Shown piece by piece: positions 49,208 to 61,090 of a DNA stretch of 64,000 bases; the first letter of the stretch is position 1, and each line of letters opens with the position of its first letter. The translations under genes were made by a program, and so were the position numbers. Where the stretch lies: positions 62,001 through 126,000 of the forward strand of contig LLEY01000035.1 in NCBI GenBank assembly GCA_001414485.1. The letters are read 5' to 3'. The stretch comes from Calycina herbarum (taxonomy: Eukaryota; Ascomycota; Leotiomycetes; Helotiales; Pezizellaceae). The notes beneath the pieces are model-generated. The model saw nothing but the letters and a program-made list of their open reading frames with translations, made no database searches and was not told the origin of the DNA.

Positions 49208-49979
49208 GTTTATTGCAGTAGTGGTTGTGCAAGATCTTTTGTCTGTTTTGTTTGTGTTTTGAGATTTTGGAATTTTGCTTGTTGTTTGGAATTTGATTTG
49301 AGAAATTGATTTGAAGCTGGAGAGGGAGCGATTACTCTATTTATACTTTTTTTCTTGCTATACTTGGGTGTGGGACGTCATAGGTAGATAGGTATAAGTC
49401 TGTGATTGTGTATCCTTCGGGAATCATTCAGGTAAATGATGACGTGGATTTCATGGTTATTTTATGACTGCCTAGTTACTTTATCGAACAAGCTTCTGCA
49501 TTACTTATCCTGCCTGCCTCTTGAGAGATTTCTTGATAGAAATGCGCTATCACTCAAAGGCGCTTGTTTTGTATATCCAAAATTATCAAACAATGTTGGC
49601 ATTGGGAGTAGAAATTTGGCTGTAGTGTTTTGTTGTACGTTTGGCACTTTTACTTAAGTTTGCCGTTAATCGTTGATGTTGCTTGAGCAATGATTGAGAG
49701 GTGTTCTTCAGAATCCGGAGAAATAGATGTAACCTGCGTCAATGAAACATAATCAGCGAAGTATTCTACGGGCTGGCGTTCTAGATATTTTGCTCTTTAG
49801 CCGAAAACCAAGGTTAGGCACCGAGCATCGGCTGCAAACTTCACTTTTCCTCCATAAAAAATCACGGCGAGGTAGTTGTAAAACATTGCATTATTAAGTT
49901 ATAGTAAATGAATCTATTACTGACAGGAAATCATCGAGATCATTTTATAGAAATGATTGATATCACACCATCGACACTC

Positions 49980-50706
49980 TTATCCTTTTCCATTGACCGC
50001 TGGTAGATCGCAATCGCTCTTACGAACAACTACATTCCATGTTTGGTCTCCGTCAGGACTAAATCGTTGTCCGAGAACCTGGTTTTCTACGCCATCATAG
50101 GTTCCCGAACATGATGCTTGAATCTCTCGTAGCTGTGGTAACAATTCCGAGCATGGTTTATCTACTGCTCTGTCCTAAGAATACGCTCCCGGTTAGTTTA
50201 CCATCTTAAATCAATGGCAGTTAAGTCAAAGGAGAAGGACAGGAGAACAACTGACCTTGCTACAGAACTCGATGGCACTACCCTTAGTACAGGCGATGTT
50301 GATACAAAATTTTGGAGGCACTCCACATCTGTTGGTTATTTGCACATGCTCTATTAGACCTTCGAGGTCCATTGCCGGCATGGGCTTATAACCTTGGAGG
50401 CCATGGATTGTATTGCAGAATTCGGGCTTTGGGTGGTCATTTTGTTAGCTTATTACAGAAATATTTTATTAAGTGTATGTTTCTTACATGTGGATAAGCA
50501 GAGTAATCTCTAGCCTGGTTTCTGGACCTCTTTTGGAAAAGGACCTCAACTGGGTAGGTCGCATCAACCTAAGAGTTAGTCATTAGCAACAGCTTTACAT
50601 CAGGAGTATTTTTCCTTGTTGGCTCAAGAGCACAAACCATTAAAGCCATGAGTAGAGCGCCTAGAACAAAGCTCAAAAGCAATGTAGTTGAAGAGTTGAA
50701 TGTCAT
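49980..50706 (-). CDS. Small secreted Cys-rich protein (family member 4)
   Basis: Exons are 50,706-50,638, 50,568-50,488, 50,426-50,256 and 50,174-49,980, all in phase 0, giving 171 aa with no stops. Branch sites GACTAAC and GCTAAC are seen in introns 1 and 2. Residues 1-23 (MTFNSSTTLLLSFVLGALLM...) form a signal peptide with hydrophobic core. The exon 3 Cys pattern is FC.(27).RCG.PPKFCINIAC.KG.AIEFC. Exon 4 has PCSELLPQLREIQASC, GQRFSPDGDQTWNVVVRKSDC. Exon 3 is 171 nt, as in member 3. It appears the only undamaged member of the tandem trio. No named family recognised. Confidence 0.78.
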
Positions 50707-51443
50707 TTTGTTTCACTTGGTTGGAGCGAGTGTATTTTGTAGGTGATTTGTTCAGAGCTAGTAATAGTAAATTATTAAAAAGAATGAGGATTTGGGACTT
50801 GGAAACTTGGTATTTATACTTTTGAAAACCGGTGGATGTGAATCCAAGGCTGGATAAGTGGGTTGTGATTGGGATTGTGAAGAAATGGTTGTGAATCATG
50901 GGTTTGAATGAATGCTTAGTGTTGAATTTAGCCAGGGAAATATCTCCGATTGTTGTTACAAAATTCTACTATAGAATTGTAATGATAGCGAATCTGCTCA
51001 CACATTCTAGATGCAGAAAGACTAGTTGCGTTTCCAGTGTTTCTTAAATCTGCTAGGATTATGTCGACATCACTTTGGGTTACCAGTTTCCAATCTCGGC
51101 TACCCTCCTCAAAGTCATCCAGCGGTTGTTAATGCCAAGTCCAAAGAAGAAATTTAATACCGCTGCTACCCATTGTTTTTGTCAATTAATAACATGGACC
51201 GATTGAAAATACATCTCGATTTATCCTAGGGAAAGATCATCTAAAACCTGTGATATGTAGCCCGCATCCAGTGCATTACGCATTATCTCTGCATTACACA
51301 CCATAGTGAAATGCAGTACACTGAAGCCTACCACACCGTCTAAGAGCACTTATTAAAGACGTTCGGTCCCAGTAGGGTTCAGAGGTCAACACACAGCCTT
51401 CGAGGGCCGATCGACGGTCCTTGAAAATTCAGGGTAGTGGCGC
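50707..51443. other. Promoter of member 4 and spacer
   Basis: The upstream region of the secreted-protein gene lies here. A TATTTATAC-type box at 50,810-50,820 occurs about 105 bp before the ATG. The remainder to 51,443 shows no gene. Confidence 0.4.
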
Positions 51444-54342
51444 CTATTTATTCGTTTTGGTGGCCGGGACAAAGCAACTTCTGCGCCAGCCGAACCACTT
51501 GCTCATTCGCCGTCCCATTGCCTGCAAAATAACCCGATCTATCTTCGCCACTGGATGAGGTCGATGGAACGCTATCCTACCTTCTCTCTCCTTGGTCAAA
51601 ATGACCGCCGATCCTCCTGAATTGATGGCCATAAATCCTGCATCTTCCATTGCTGTAAGGAAGGTTCTCCAGTCGAGTGGCTTTGCGGAATATTCCTCGA
51701 TGCTTGCTGGGAACATCCGTGTCAGAACTTGGATGCTCTCGGGTTTGAGTTGAATGGCTGGTGATTGTGAAAGCGTGTTATCGAGGTTAGTCGTTGGTTC
51801 CACGACTTCTGCTGCATCAGCCTGGTCCGGTCTGCTTTTGACTCTCTCCTTTGGGCTTGATGGCAACTCAATGGGTTTATTCAAGCTTGAATCCGAAGTC
51901 TATATCGTTAAGTCAGCTTGCAACTATCTATGAGAGGGATGCACAAGTACTTACCCATAATTCAGGAACAAAGGGTTGTGGTTTGTTGATAGCCACTTTC
52001 TTTGACAAAATGGTCTCTCTTTCATTCTCCAGAAATTGAACATGTCCTGGAGCTGTGCAGAATGACAGGATGGAGACTTCCCACTCCTTATCCTGAGCCG
52101 ATCGTAGTTTCTAGAATTCATGAGTATGATGTTTCATAGTGGGTGTGGGTCACCTACACTTCCTTGCATCTCTCGAGCCCATATCTCTCTCGCTTTGTCC
52201 CAGAAGTCCTTCGAGTTCCGACGAAATTGACTGGCTTGCTCGAGCCATTTACTATCACGCTTGCCTTTGGGAAACGGGGTGTCCAGGAAAGCAGTCATTA
52301 ACCTGCCTAGATTTGCATAATCAGATTTTCGGGCGGAATACTTTTCATCCCCAGGGTAGTTGAAGCCACGCCATACTGGGCGGTCAAGACCGTGCTTTCG
52401 TGCTTTGTCAACAGCTATGGGAGTATGAAGGGGTTCGAACTGTCTGACAGCCGCGAGCAATTCATGAGTTGAACCGAGGTTAGATAAGTCGTCGAGAAGC
52501 TTTGGGTCAAGACGTGCCCGATCGGCTGCCGTTGTGGTGTCTTTTTCCATCCAGTCGTCGAGGAAGTGAAAAAGCATTGTTGGATCTGCGACGTATAGGT
52601 AAGCATATTTCATCCACACATACAAAAAGCGGCATACCAAACACCGTGTCGATTTCCGGGTCTGCAGCCAGTTGAAGTAAGCACCAATGAAGTGGATCAT
52701 TCCGAAACTGGTGTGCGGTGTCCCCATCCTTAGCTGCATTGTACATCAGTAAAACTCGACCAGGTTGTGAATAGTCCCTCTTATAAAGTTGTTCGAAGCC
52801 CTTTAACTGAGGTATCTTGGTACCCAAAGCCATTCTTCGACGCTGCAGTACGTTGATAAGCAGTAACTCTAAAGCTCCAAGGGCAAAACTAAAAGATGAA
52901 GGTAATGGTTTTCCCCTGCCAGTTTCTCTCTTGGATTCGAGCCATTTTAACTATACGTGTTCGATTTCTACCACGATCCATTTCCACGTCATCAGTTCAC
53001 TAAAGAGTCCTCTCCAAGCTTCGGACGCAACAGCCACTATTCCTTGTTCGGTATGGCCTTCCTTGAAAATCAATTCTTGCGACGCTTGCCTTATACATGA
53101 TTGGAAGTAGGCCGGATCAGTCTGAAGTAGCCACATAGTATCCTCTGCTTTCTCGAGGCGTGCCTTCGCTATGAGAAGTAGACGATCCACATCAAACACC
53201 GGGGACGAGAAAGCGGGATTGTTGTATTGCCACCAGGTTTCCGTTCCGATCGATTTTCGAAATCCGCCATCCACTAATAGTGTCCATTTATCATACGACC
53301 CTTCCGTGTTTACGCCGTCTAGGATGTCGTTTAATGCATGTCGTAGAAATGTCATGATCATAGCCTGCGTTTCCAAGATCAATCTTGCTCGTGGAAAACC
53401 TACGATATCCCACTGGTGAGCTAATGTCGTGTTCCATGGAGTCACCTAAAGAAGGGTTTCGAAGTCAGTAAATAAGATTCTAAAGAAAAGTATGAGATCT
53501 ATCAGCCTTGGCCAATATATCCCAGACATGTATTACAACACCACATAGGGCATGGTATTGAGGATTCGAAATCAAAAGTCTAAATCGTACACAACTACTT
53601 AATATCGTGACGAGTGCGGGAGCCTCAACTTACTCTTCCATATTTTGGCCCATGAAGTATAACACACGTTTCAGCATACTCGGTTCCGAGCACCCCGCAT
53701 CCCCAACTGGACACAGACCGAACTTTATCAAAAGCCACCCACGCCTCTGGGGCAAACTTGGTACGGTAATGGAGCAGCGCCAATAATTTCAGGGAGTCGT
53801 CACGCAACTCGGGCAAATTGAGCCACGGAGCAAGCAACGCCTCGCGATAATCCAAAGCCTTCTGCCACGTCACGCTCCCATGTTCATGATTGACAACAGG
53901 AGTATTCCGTTTCTCTGGGAAGATTTTCGGAAACGCCTTCAAGATAGTTGCAGACCGCTTATCTCGACTCTTCTTCTTCCAACGGTTGATGATTGTGTTT
54001 CCATGCGTGGCAATTTTGTCGATCAGGTAATTTCGATCGGTGTCGATGCTCTTCGCGTATGCCACGGTGATGTCAGCGGCTTCCTGGATGCTCAATCCAT
54101 CGGTATAACACATCCGGTCTAGGATTTGCTATTTTTGGCTTCGAAACTGGCCAAGGCAATCAACACATCCACAAAAGCCCGCAGGAGGCGCGTAGATGGA
54201 GATTTGCCGAACGGTGGCGGCGTCAATTGCCTAGATGAGTAGGTCAGTGAGGTACATCGAACGTATTGGAGGTGTGAAATGGGTGGACACGAAAACATCG
54301 TATACATACGCGATGGACCGTTACAGGCTTTTTCGACGCCAT
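51444..54342 (-). pseudogene. Large fungal hypothetical protein (GGSAV / HRPHP C-terminus), two TAG codons
   Basis: Six exons are 54,342-54,310, 54,230-53,634, 53,445-52,638, 52,585-52,158, 52,110-51,955 and 51,899-51,444; all junctions keep frame (826 codons). Landmarks are the AIDAATVRQIS start of exon 2, RWKKKSRDKRSATIL, HQWDIVGFPRARLI, SFALGALELLLIN, the MLFHFLDDWM region, and the C-terminal GGSAVILTKEREGRIAFHRP ending MGRRMSKWFGW. This is a family I know from many ascomycetes as an uncharacterised protein; the Gly-Gly-Ser-Ala-Val and His-rich end resembles a HicA-like fold (inference). In-frame TAGs at 54,129-54,131 and 52,951-52,953 both fit CAG precursors and are not removable by splicing I can see. 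Confidence 0.78.
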
Positions 54343-54905
54343 CTCGTTGGAGTTTCAATAGTGTTTATCTCGCCCGTTTGTCTGAAAACTCAAAATGCTG
54401 ATAGAGGGATCTTGGGTGGGAAGTAGGTGTTTTATAGTGGGGCGAATAAGACCTACCGAAGTGATATTTACCCTCACAACGTGGTTACCCCTCGGAACAA
54501 GTCATAATTCTAAACTATAGGAATTCTGTGTGAAGTAATATCTGTTCCAAGTTTTCTGTAACACAGCAGATATCCCAGAAAGCTATTTTCAGGTGCACCT
54601 TAGTTTGACTAGCGAAGTGAAATCATAGGATCCTAGTATTGCGGTAATAAAAGTCTAAAGAGAGAAGCAGAGAGAAACAGAGAGAGGGAATAGTGGAATC
54701 CTTTGGGCCAAAATACAGTGCGTGTTGCAACGATATTGATTCTGTAAAAAGTACTCGGTTTTATTGAGAGGAATACCCGGTTTTAAGCGAGCATGCCGTG
54801 TCAAAAATGGATAACAGTTCGACACATCAACGGTGCCTTCAAATAAGTTGTTCATTTGAAACGAATAGGGCTCAATATTGCCAAAAGAAAGAATCAATAT
54901 AAAGG
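54343..54905. other. Intergenic, nothing recognised
   Basis: The spacer lies upstream of the large pseudogene and downstream of the DUF6594-like gene. The open frames are short and unsupported. Confidence 0.45.
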
Positions 54906-56033
54906 TCATGCCGAAGTTCCATTTGTGATAGCACTTCCTATAAATACTACCTCGACAGCGGCAAAACTACTCAGTATTAGTAGGTAATATGCAGCAGTAG
55001 GAATTCCAAATCAAAACTTACGCAGCAGTGGCAGCAAATACCTCGACGGTCTTTGCTAGGGTGCAGTATGATAAAATAAAAGCCAAGGCAGTAGTGAAAC
55101 AAAGCATGGCACCGATTCGCTTTATTGTATTGTCGATGAGATATAGTACCAATATAACAATTCCGGGTAATAAGGAGGCAAGAACAGACGTAAAAACTTT
55201 TGCGACTGAGCTTATGTTTGACTCGGGATAATAGGTTTGGTCTCGTTCAACATCCACTCTGTTAGTTTTCTACTGCCCATTAATTCTTCTCCCAGATCTT
55301 ACAGAGATGGACACTTACTTTTCGACGACTTCCCCATATTTTGTCATAAAGATAAATAAGAACAGTTACAATTCCACGTGAGAACCCACTCTTCTTTTCA
55401 ACAAGAGTGATTTGATCCGAGGTCATGGGCTTTCCTCCTGTGTTATGTGAATCTCCCCATATTTCCTCTTCGGGTTTGTGAAGAAACAATGCTCCCTGGT
55501 GCTTATCTTTTAACTACTCATGGAGCCTCTCCAGGTCGTATTGATCAGGACTCTCCAGCTTGAGTACTTGGGATACTTGTAACAATGCAGTGTCTAATTA
55601 TGTTTAGGTACTGTCAGGATCAGGCAAGGTGGGCCAACGTACTATACTTCTCAAGAGTAGTATAAGTTTTGTCTCACAAGTCAAGCTGTGAACCGGGAGT
55701 AGTTTTCCCAAACTCCCGTAGATCATAAAGGCTCTAGGTGAACCCTCTTTCCTCCAAATTCCCACTCCGATCATCCTTATTGCAAGCATCTTCATAGTCG
55801 AGTTCGAGAGCGGCAAATTCAGCCTGTAATGGCATCAAATTGAGCATGTTTAATTTTTTGAATCGTCGGAATATCACAACATCGCCGACTTCTGACATGA
55901 GTGTTGCTAACTTTCTATAACCTCGTTCTTTAGGCGGTAGCGCTGCCCCGGTTGTTTCGGGGCTTCGGCTGGGGTTCGAATAAGTCTCTGGTTCAGCAAA
56001 AAACATGAGACATTGCTGGTCGGGTCCAATCAT
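54906..56033 (-). pseudogene. DUF6594-like membrane protein, broken
   Basis: The N-terminal part from ATG 56,033 has RGYRKLATLMSEVGDVVIFR and RFKKLNMLNLMPLQAEFAAL with an acidic helix after it. The middle has ALLQVSQVLKLESPDQYDLE followed by TAG at 55,514-55,516 where the family has Trp. Hydrophobic segments follow (VFTSVLASLLPGIVILVLYL, IGAMLCFTTALAFILSYCTL), then VEVFAATAA and, after an intron (donor GTAAGT at 55,021), FAAVEVVFIGSAI. This order is that of the DUF6594 family: an N-terminal helical part and C-terminal transmembrane helices. Frame breaks near 55,740 and 55,257 and the TGG-to-TAG stop show decay. Function of the family is unknown. Confidence 0.65.
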
Positions 56034-56367
56034 CGTCTCTCTCCATTCTTCACGACTGAACACTCACAAATCCTCAAGTCCTGCTATTTGATTTTCCCAC
56101 GCTGAATTTCGATCATGGATTGCAAACCTCGGTAACATCTAACCGAATTGGGTAATGGTGGCTTAATATTGCATGGTTCTTACTGGATACATTTTTGGCC
56201 CCCAAAAAGTGCGGCTAAACTGCTCTCAAAATAACTCATCGTATTCCCGAATTCATTGCTATGTAGGTTTTCCCTAAGTCGTACGCACAATATCAACGTC
56301 CTAATTCACAACGGACACTTCGCGGAAAGACCGACAAAGATTTTGAAACCCCGTTGCCTATAGCAAC
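56034..56367. other. Shared divergent promoter region
   Basis: This spacer separates the minus-strand DUF6594-like gene and the plus-strand gene at 56,368. No further feature is seen. Confidence 0.4.
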
Positions 56368-57849
56368 ATGGCAGAGCCGTTGGGGCTTGCAGCTTCCGCC
56401 ATTGGCCTTATCAGCCTTGCCGAGAAGATTATTGACGATAGTGCACGCTTTGTAAAGTTAGAAAAGATCATTTTTATGCTTCAAGATAAGCTTCCTATAA
56501 TCCTCGGATTTCTAGCCGATATCAAAAATACCTTTCTCAACGCCAGAGAAGGACCCCCACGCACAGCTAAACTTGCGATAGACGTATGTTTTATCCGTCT
56601 TGAAGGGGTAGAGAGGGATCTTGAAAGAAGTCGTCCTAACAGTGGCTACAAATCACTACTACGGCAGCGGCCGAAGGCCAAAAGACTATATCTTGAATTC
56701 AGAGAGTCGGTAATGCTCTTGAAGGATATTTGTACCTTGTAATGTATTCCCTAGCATTCTAGGCACTGGATTCTAATGCCGAAAAGCCTCATGCTACAAC
56801 AAAATGAGAGTGGACTTGCTCTATTGTGCGGCTCAAAATATCTCACGTATTATCAATGTGCTGACGAATACTTTTCTAGTCGCCAAGAAGTTCGCCATCA
56901 TATACCGGAGACAGAAAGTATACTTACACATCAATCCGGTGTTATGAATCGACAACACTCGCATCTTATACCGCACGCACATCCCCATCTGAGCGAGAGA
57001 AGTACCGGAAGAGCGTACCACTATGATGTTAATGACGATTCGCTGTTACTCCTTCAACGAAAGTTGCAGCTTGAAAATCCTAATAGCACTGTTTTCACAG
57101 CAGTTCTTTGCCCCGAACCCCTCGAAGGTTAGCCGATACAATTTGCTGTTGCATGAGTATTACTGGACACTGGCTCTGATGTCAATATTATATGCGAGAA
57201 ATTTCTCATTGAGGTTGGATTAAACCATCTGATTATTCAAATTCCAGAAGATGAACAGTTCCAAATAAGTGGTATTAAGGAACAGGGTCCGTCATAGAAG
57301 TTTAAAAGGAAATTTTCTTCTAAGTTTTTTCTTTTCGGCAGTACAACGACTACTACAGCAGAATTTTTCATCACCAAGAGCTCAGACTAGGATATTCTCA
57401 TCAGCCAAAAGCAGTACGCGAGAAGCGCAGAGAAAAGTCCAGTTAGAGAAAAACTCCTGTGGATGCCCAAGAAAAAACGAAATTCAAGTAAGTCCATGCT
57501 AAATAACTTGAATATACCTATCTAACATCCAGCGAGAGGAGGAAGCCGAGCAAAGAGGATTTGAACAGCGTCGTATGAGGGAGCTTGAGACACTCCGTGA
57601 GGCATATGCCCAAAGAGAAAACCAAAAGAGGCTAAATTCACAACTCACTGGTGCTCTGCCTGGTGCTGGTAGGGCATGGACTCTCGATGAAAGAAGAAGA
57701 GCATTGATGCGGGGTTCAACCTCAACCACTTCTGGTGGAGAAGGGCCTTCAGCGATGCGAATGACATCTATGGATGAGCAAAGATTGCAGAAACAGAAGG
57801 AAGCATCGATAAGATCTGGACAATGCAAGACGGCTCTGATGATGGATTA
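56368..57849 (+). pseudogene. NLR-type N-terminal domain with retropepsin-like C-terminal part, fragmented
   Basis: The first exon, open to 56,742, starts MAEPLGLAASAIGLISLAEK and looks like the short helical N-terminal domain of fungal NLR-like and related proteins. Downstream, around 57,150-57,480, one frame reads VLLDTGSDVNIICEKFLIEV and later GSTTTTTAEFFITKSSD then DILISQKQYA. This is the layout of fungal retropepsin-like domains (DTG active site, then the FDxLIG end). The last piece (57,530-57,849) is an Arg/Glu-rich tail. Stops at 57,130, 57,150, 57,296 and 57,388 separate the parts. Some may be introns, but at least those inside the retropepsin part look like nonsense codons. Confidence 0.55.
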
Positions 57850-57933
57850 ATATCAGTGGAAGCCTAACGCGGGAATTGAAAAATAACTTGATATGTTCAT
57901 TTGAAATAACTAATTATGCTTCCTATCATTACT

Positions 57934-59334
57934 TTACTGGTGATTGGATGAAGGACCCGCATCAGACATAGAACTGTTGCGCAAATAATACTCTCTTCTT
58001 TGAATGAATGAGCTGCCAAAAATGAGTGGAAAAGGACAATATTCACAAACATGGCAGATAACTTTTCTCTTGCGTAACAGCGACTCCTTCCACACAAATT
58101 CTACACTTCCTCTGACAACTTCAGTTCTGTAGTCATTGCCACCTACGAAATCAATCTCCTTCACATCTTCGTCCTCGGCATTTTGGATTTGGAGACCGAG
58201 CTGTACAGCTAGATGCTCCGAAATTATATTCTCGGGGAATGAGGCATTTAATTTTGCAGTGGTGGGACTGTCGCTCCCGTTAATGTAGCCGGTTACTGCT
58301 TCTCGAACCTGTTCCGTGTCCAGTCGAAGGTGATTTTCTGTGGCTCGGACTGCCATATATTCGCTATTGTTCCTGTCCTGGATGTCCTCATCAGGCAAGC
58401 TTTGAGGTGTGTGATTGGATGTTGTCGTGATTCTTTCTACATCGCCGTCATTTCGCTCAGAATTTGGGCGGAGGCTTGGATGTATTCTTTGGGTTGAGAG
58501 TAGCTGTAATGACTGGGGGTGCAATGTTTCGTGACTGGGATTGTTGAATGATGCCCTGGGGAAGTGATATGGACTGTTCCCCACATAGCGAGAATCCAAG
58601 CTCCTGCTGCTTTTCCTTTTTGGTATGATGTTTGCGACCTCGCTTAAAACTAGGTCTTCAACCTCGGAGAGAATGTCAAGCATACGATAATCTCTATCGT
58701 TCCAAGAAAAGTCCTTATCTTTCTCGCACCGACCAGTCCATATGCGCATAGATCTTCTCTGTCTTCTCATGTTTCTTTTTTGGTCTTTTCTACAAACCAA
58801 TCAGCTTTCACTCAAGTTAGCGAATTTTGAACCTTCTTACATTTGTTCCCGTAACGCTTCCGACTCAGGATTGATTCGTAGTCTCTTTTCCAAACCTTCA
58901 AGCACTACTTGGAGCATAATCATCACAAAAGATGACTTTATTCTCTCCATCCAAATCCAGTTTTCTTCGCGCTTCTTGCCCCCTTTGTACCAACGGTACC
59001 GAAGATAGAACCCAGGACCAGCATTGCGATCCTTTACTCTCGGCTGGAGACCTTCTAAGCGAGTAGTCAGGTACTCGGATTGCTCAGCTAAGTCGTATAA
59101 AGTGTTATCTAGTCGTCGGACAACTAAAGACTCTTTACAATGGTGATAGAGGGTATGGTAGACGCCATGCACAATGTCTCCAAAGGAAAGGATATGAGAT
59201 GCGAAGTTTTCGACGTCTTTGCGAATCGCTTTTGTTTCGCGCGCAACTGTGTAGAATTCGGAGGCGCATTTTGAGATCCCTCTGGCGGCACCGCAAATTG
59301 CAAGCACACCCACTGCAATCGAGAAGGGATCCAT
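57934..59334 (-). CDS. NLR-type N-terminal domain fused to degenerate retropepsin-like domain
   Basis: Exon 1 is 59,334-58,841 and exon 2 is 58,789-57,934; GTAAGA donor, GCTAAC branch, TAG acceptor, split Ile codon in frame; 449 aa, no stops. Residues 1-60 (MDPFSIAVGVLAICGAARGI...) resemble the N-terminal helical domain found before NACHT or ankyrin parts in fungal NLR-like proteins. The middle is Arg/Ser-rich and disordered. The C-terminal part, AKLNASFPENIISEHLAVQL to CPFPLIFGSSFI, follows the retropepsin-like fold, but the catalytic D-T-G is N-A-S, so peptidase activity is unlikely. It converges on the gene at 56,368-57,849, which has the same two-part design. Confidence 0.72.
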
Positions 59335-60205
59335 GAATATTGGGAAGAATGATTGATCGAGTTAGTGTTAGTGTTTGAATCAAGATGATTTCGAAAGATG
59401 AAAGATGAAAGATGAAAGGAGAACCGAGGATATACATAAGAGCTCCAGACACCCGCATTCTATGACCTTCCGTAACATCGAACACAGCATCCACAGCATA
59501 GCAATAACGAGGCTGTGTGGAGGGGAAAACTCAAGGTGTCATTGGTGTCATATATGCAGACCTTATTTGTCGAGATGCAGCTTATCAGCAACATCCAATT
59601 CGTCAAATCATTTTACAGACAACCATTTCAGCCTTTTGTACCTCACCATCCAATAGCACGTCTCTGCGGATTCGGTGAACCAAAACGGGGAATGTGGTAC
59701 CAACAAATTTGATGTTGGAGGTTGAGCAATTGACGAATAAGATGGTTCGTGAGATGATGAGAGGGTGTCAATTGAAGACTTGGAATTGTGGCGGAGGGGG
59801 CCTCAATTTTTATGATTGTTGCATTGGAAGTGTTCGATTCATAATGGTTCGATGAATGATTCAAGGTACTTGCGACCCAACAGACAGGGGGATGGAGGAG
59901 CTGAGGCACGTGAAATGCCCCCCAACCCGAACCGCCCTCGCAACACCAGTTTAGAATCAATACTAGACTCCAAGTCTCAATTCTTTCGGACATTGCAATT
60001 ACAAGGTTTCCGTGGACGCAAGTCTTCTTTCAAGTTTCGGACTTCTTTTTAAAGTGTTAGCAAGTAGTTATCAAAAAGCGGGTTAGCTGGTAAAAAGCCG
60101 GTGAGCCAACGAGTAGGCCGATGGTTCTTTCACAAGGACTATAAATTAGTTCCTTGATAGGCTAAGTACCTTTCCGGAATACGCTCCTCAATAAACTACT
60201 TACTC
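59335..60205. other. Intergenic upstream of the NLR-type gene
   Basis: This 0.87-kb stretch contains a short GATGAAA tandem run (59,396-59,420) and no supported gene. Confidence 0.4.
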
Positions 60206-60595
60206 TATAAACTAATTCCGAGTGCAAATATCTCCGAGTGTAAAAATCTCCAAATACAATATCTCCGCCTGAACAGAATATCTCCGAGTGAAATATCGCC
60301 GTGTATGAATTCCGAGTATGAATATTTCAGAGAATATATCTCCGAGTGAATATTTCCGAGCCAACTCCGAGCAGATAATTATAATTCCGAGGTAAATATA
60401 TTTCCGAGTCACTCGGAGAATATATGTCCGAGTAAATATGTCCGAGTCAAGTAAATAATTCCGAGCAGATATTTCCGAGTATAATTCCGAGTAAGAACTC
60501 CGAGTAAATATCTCCGAGCCGAGCAACCAGTTCCGAGTAGCTATTTCCGAATGCAAGTCCGAGTAATAACTCCGAGCAAATATGTCCGAGAAAGT
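60206..60595. repeat. TCCGAGT minisatellite
   Basis: About two dozen degenerate copies of a unit close to TCCGAGTAAATAT are found, with spacing varying from about 8 to 20 nt. The TCCGAG core is kept in most copies. The plus strand has no coding sense. The long minus-strand open frame across it is a by-product of the repeat. Confidence 0.75.
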
Positions 60596-60597
60596 AG

Positions 60598-60858
60598 GGC
60601 GGTCTCGCGGTAGACAGAAAAAGTGGCGGGACCGTGCTAACCCCAAATAATGAGATACTCTTTTAAGATGCGTACAGCTTAACACAATAGGATAGGAAAA
60701 ATACACAAAGAATATGAATAGAACTAGAATTGAATAATTGATAGTAAATCTGATTTCGAGGGAATTTAATTCAAGCGTTGTTGTGAAGCTTATCCTGAGT
60801 CCAGGGGTAATATTCATTGCGGTCCCGCCACTCTTTTTGTCCACCGCAACTCGGTGGG
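60598..60858. mobile_element. MITE-like inverted-repeat element
   Basis: Two near-identical arms face each other: GCGGTAGACAGAAAAAGTGG then CGGGACCG at 60,608-60,635, and its reverse complement (CGGTCCCGCCAC then TTTTTGTCCACCGC) at 60,819-60,848. The arms are about 30-35 bp around about 180 bp of AT-rich sequence without coding capacity. That is the layout of a miniature inverted-repeat element. I could not fix the exact outer ends or a target duplication. Confidence 0.6.
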
Positions 60859-61090
60859 GTTCATCAAGCAACACCAAAGCAAGCAAGCTCCACCAAACCA
60901 TGACATTCCAAGTAATTAAAAAGTAACATAATTGGGTCATTATCACTGAGAAGCTGCTTATGATCCAATATGCAGGAAACACAAAAATCAAAGAACTAAT
61001 GAATTAAGTTTAAGGGTCAAAATCTAGTGAAATAAAACAAAGGAATTATTACAACAGCCATCCCACTCCAAGAAAACCAACCCAGGAAGC

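Noticed and set aside
60212..60991. 259-codon minus-strand open frame
   Set aside because: It runs through the TCCGAGT minisatellite and the inverted-repeat element; the protein is repeat-driven and has no domain or splice support.
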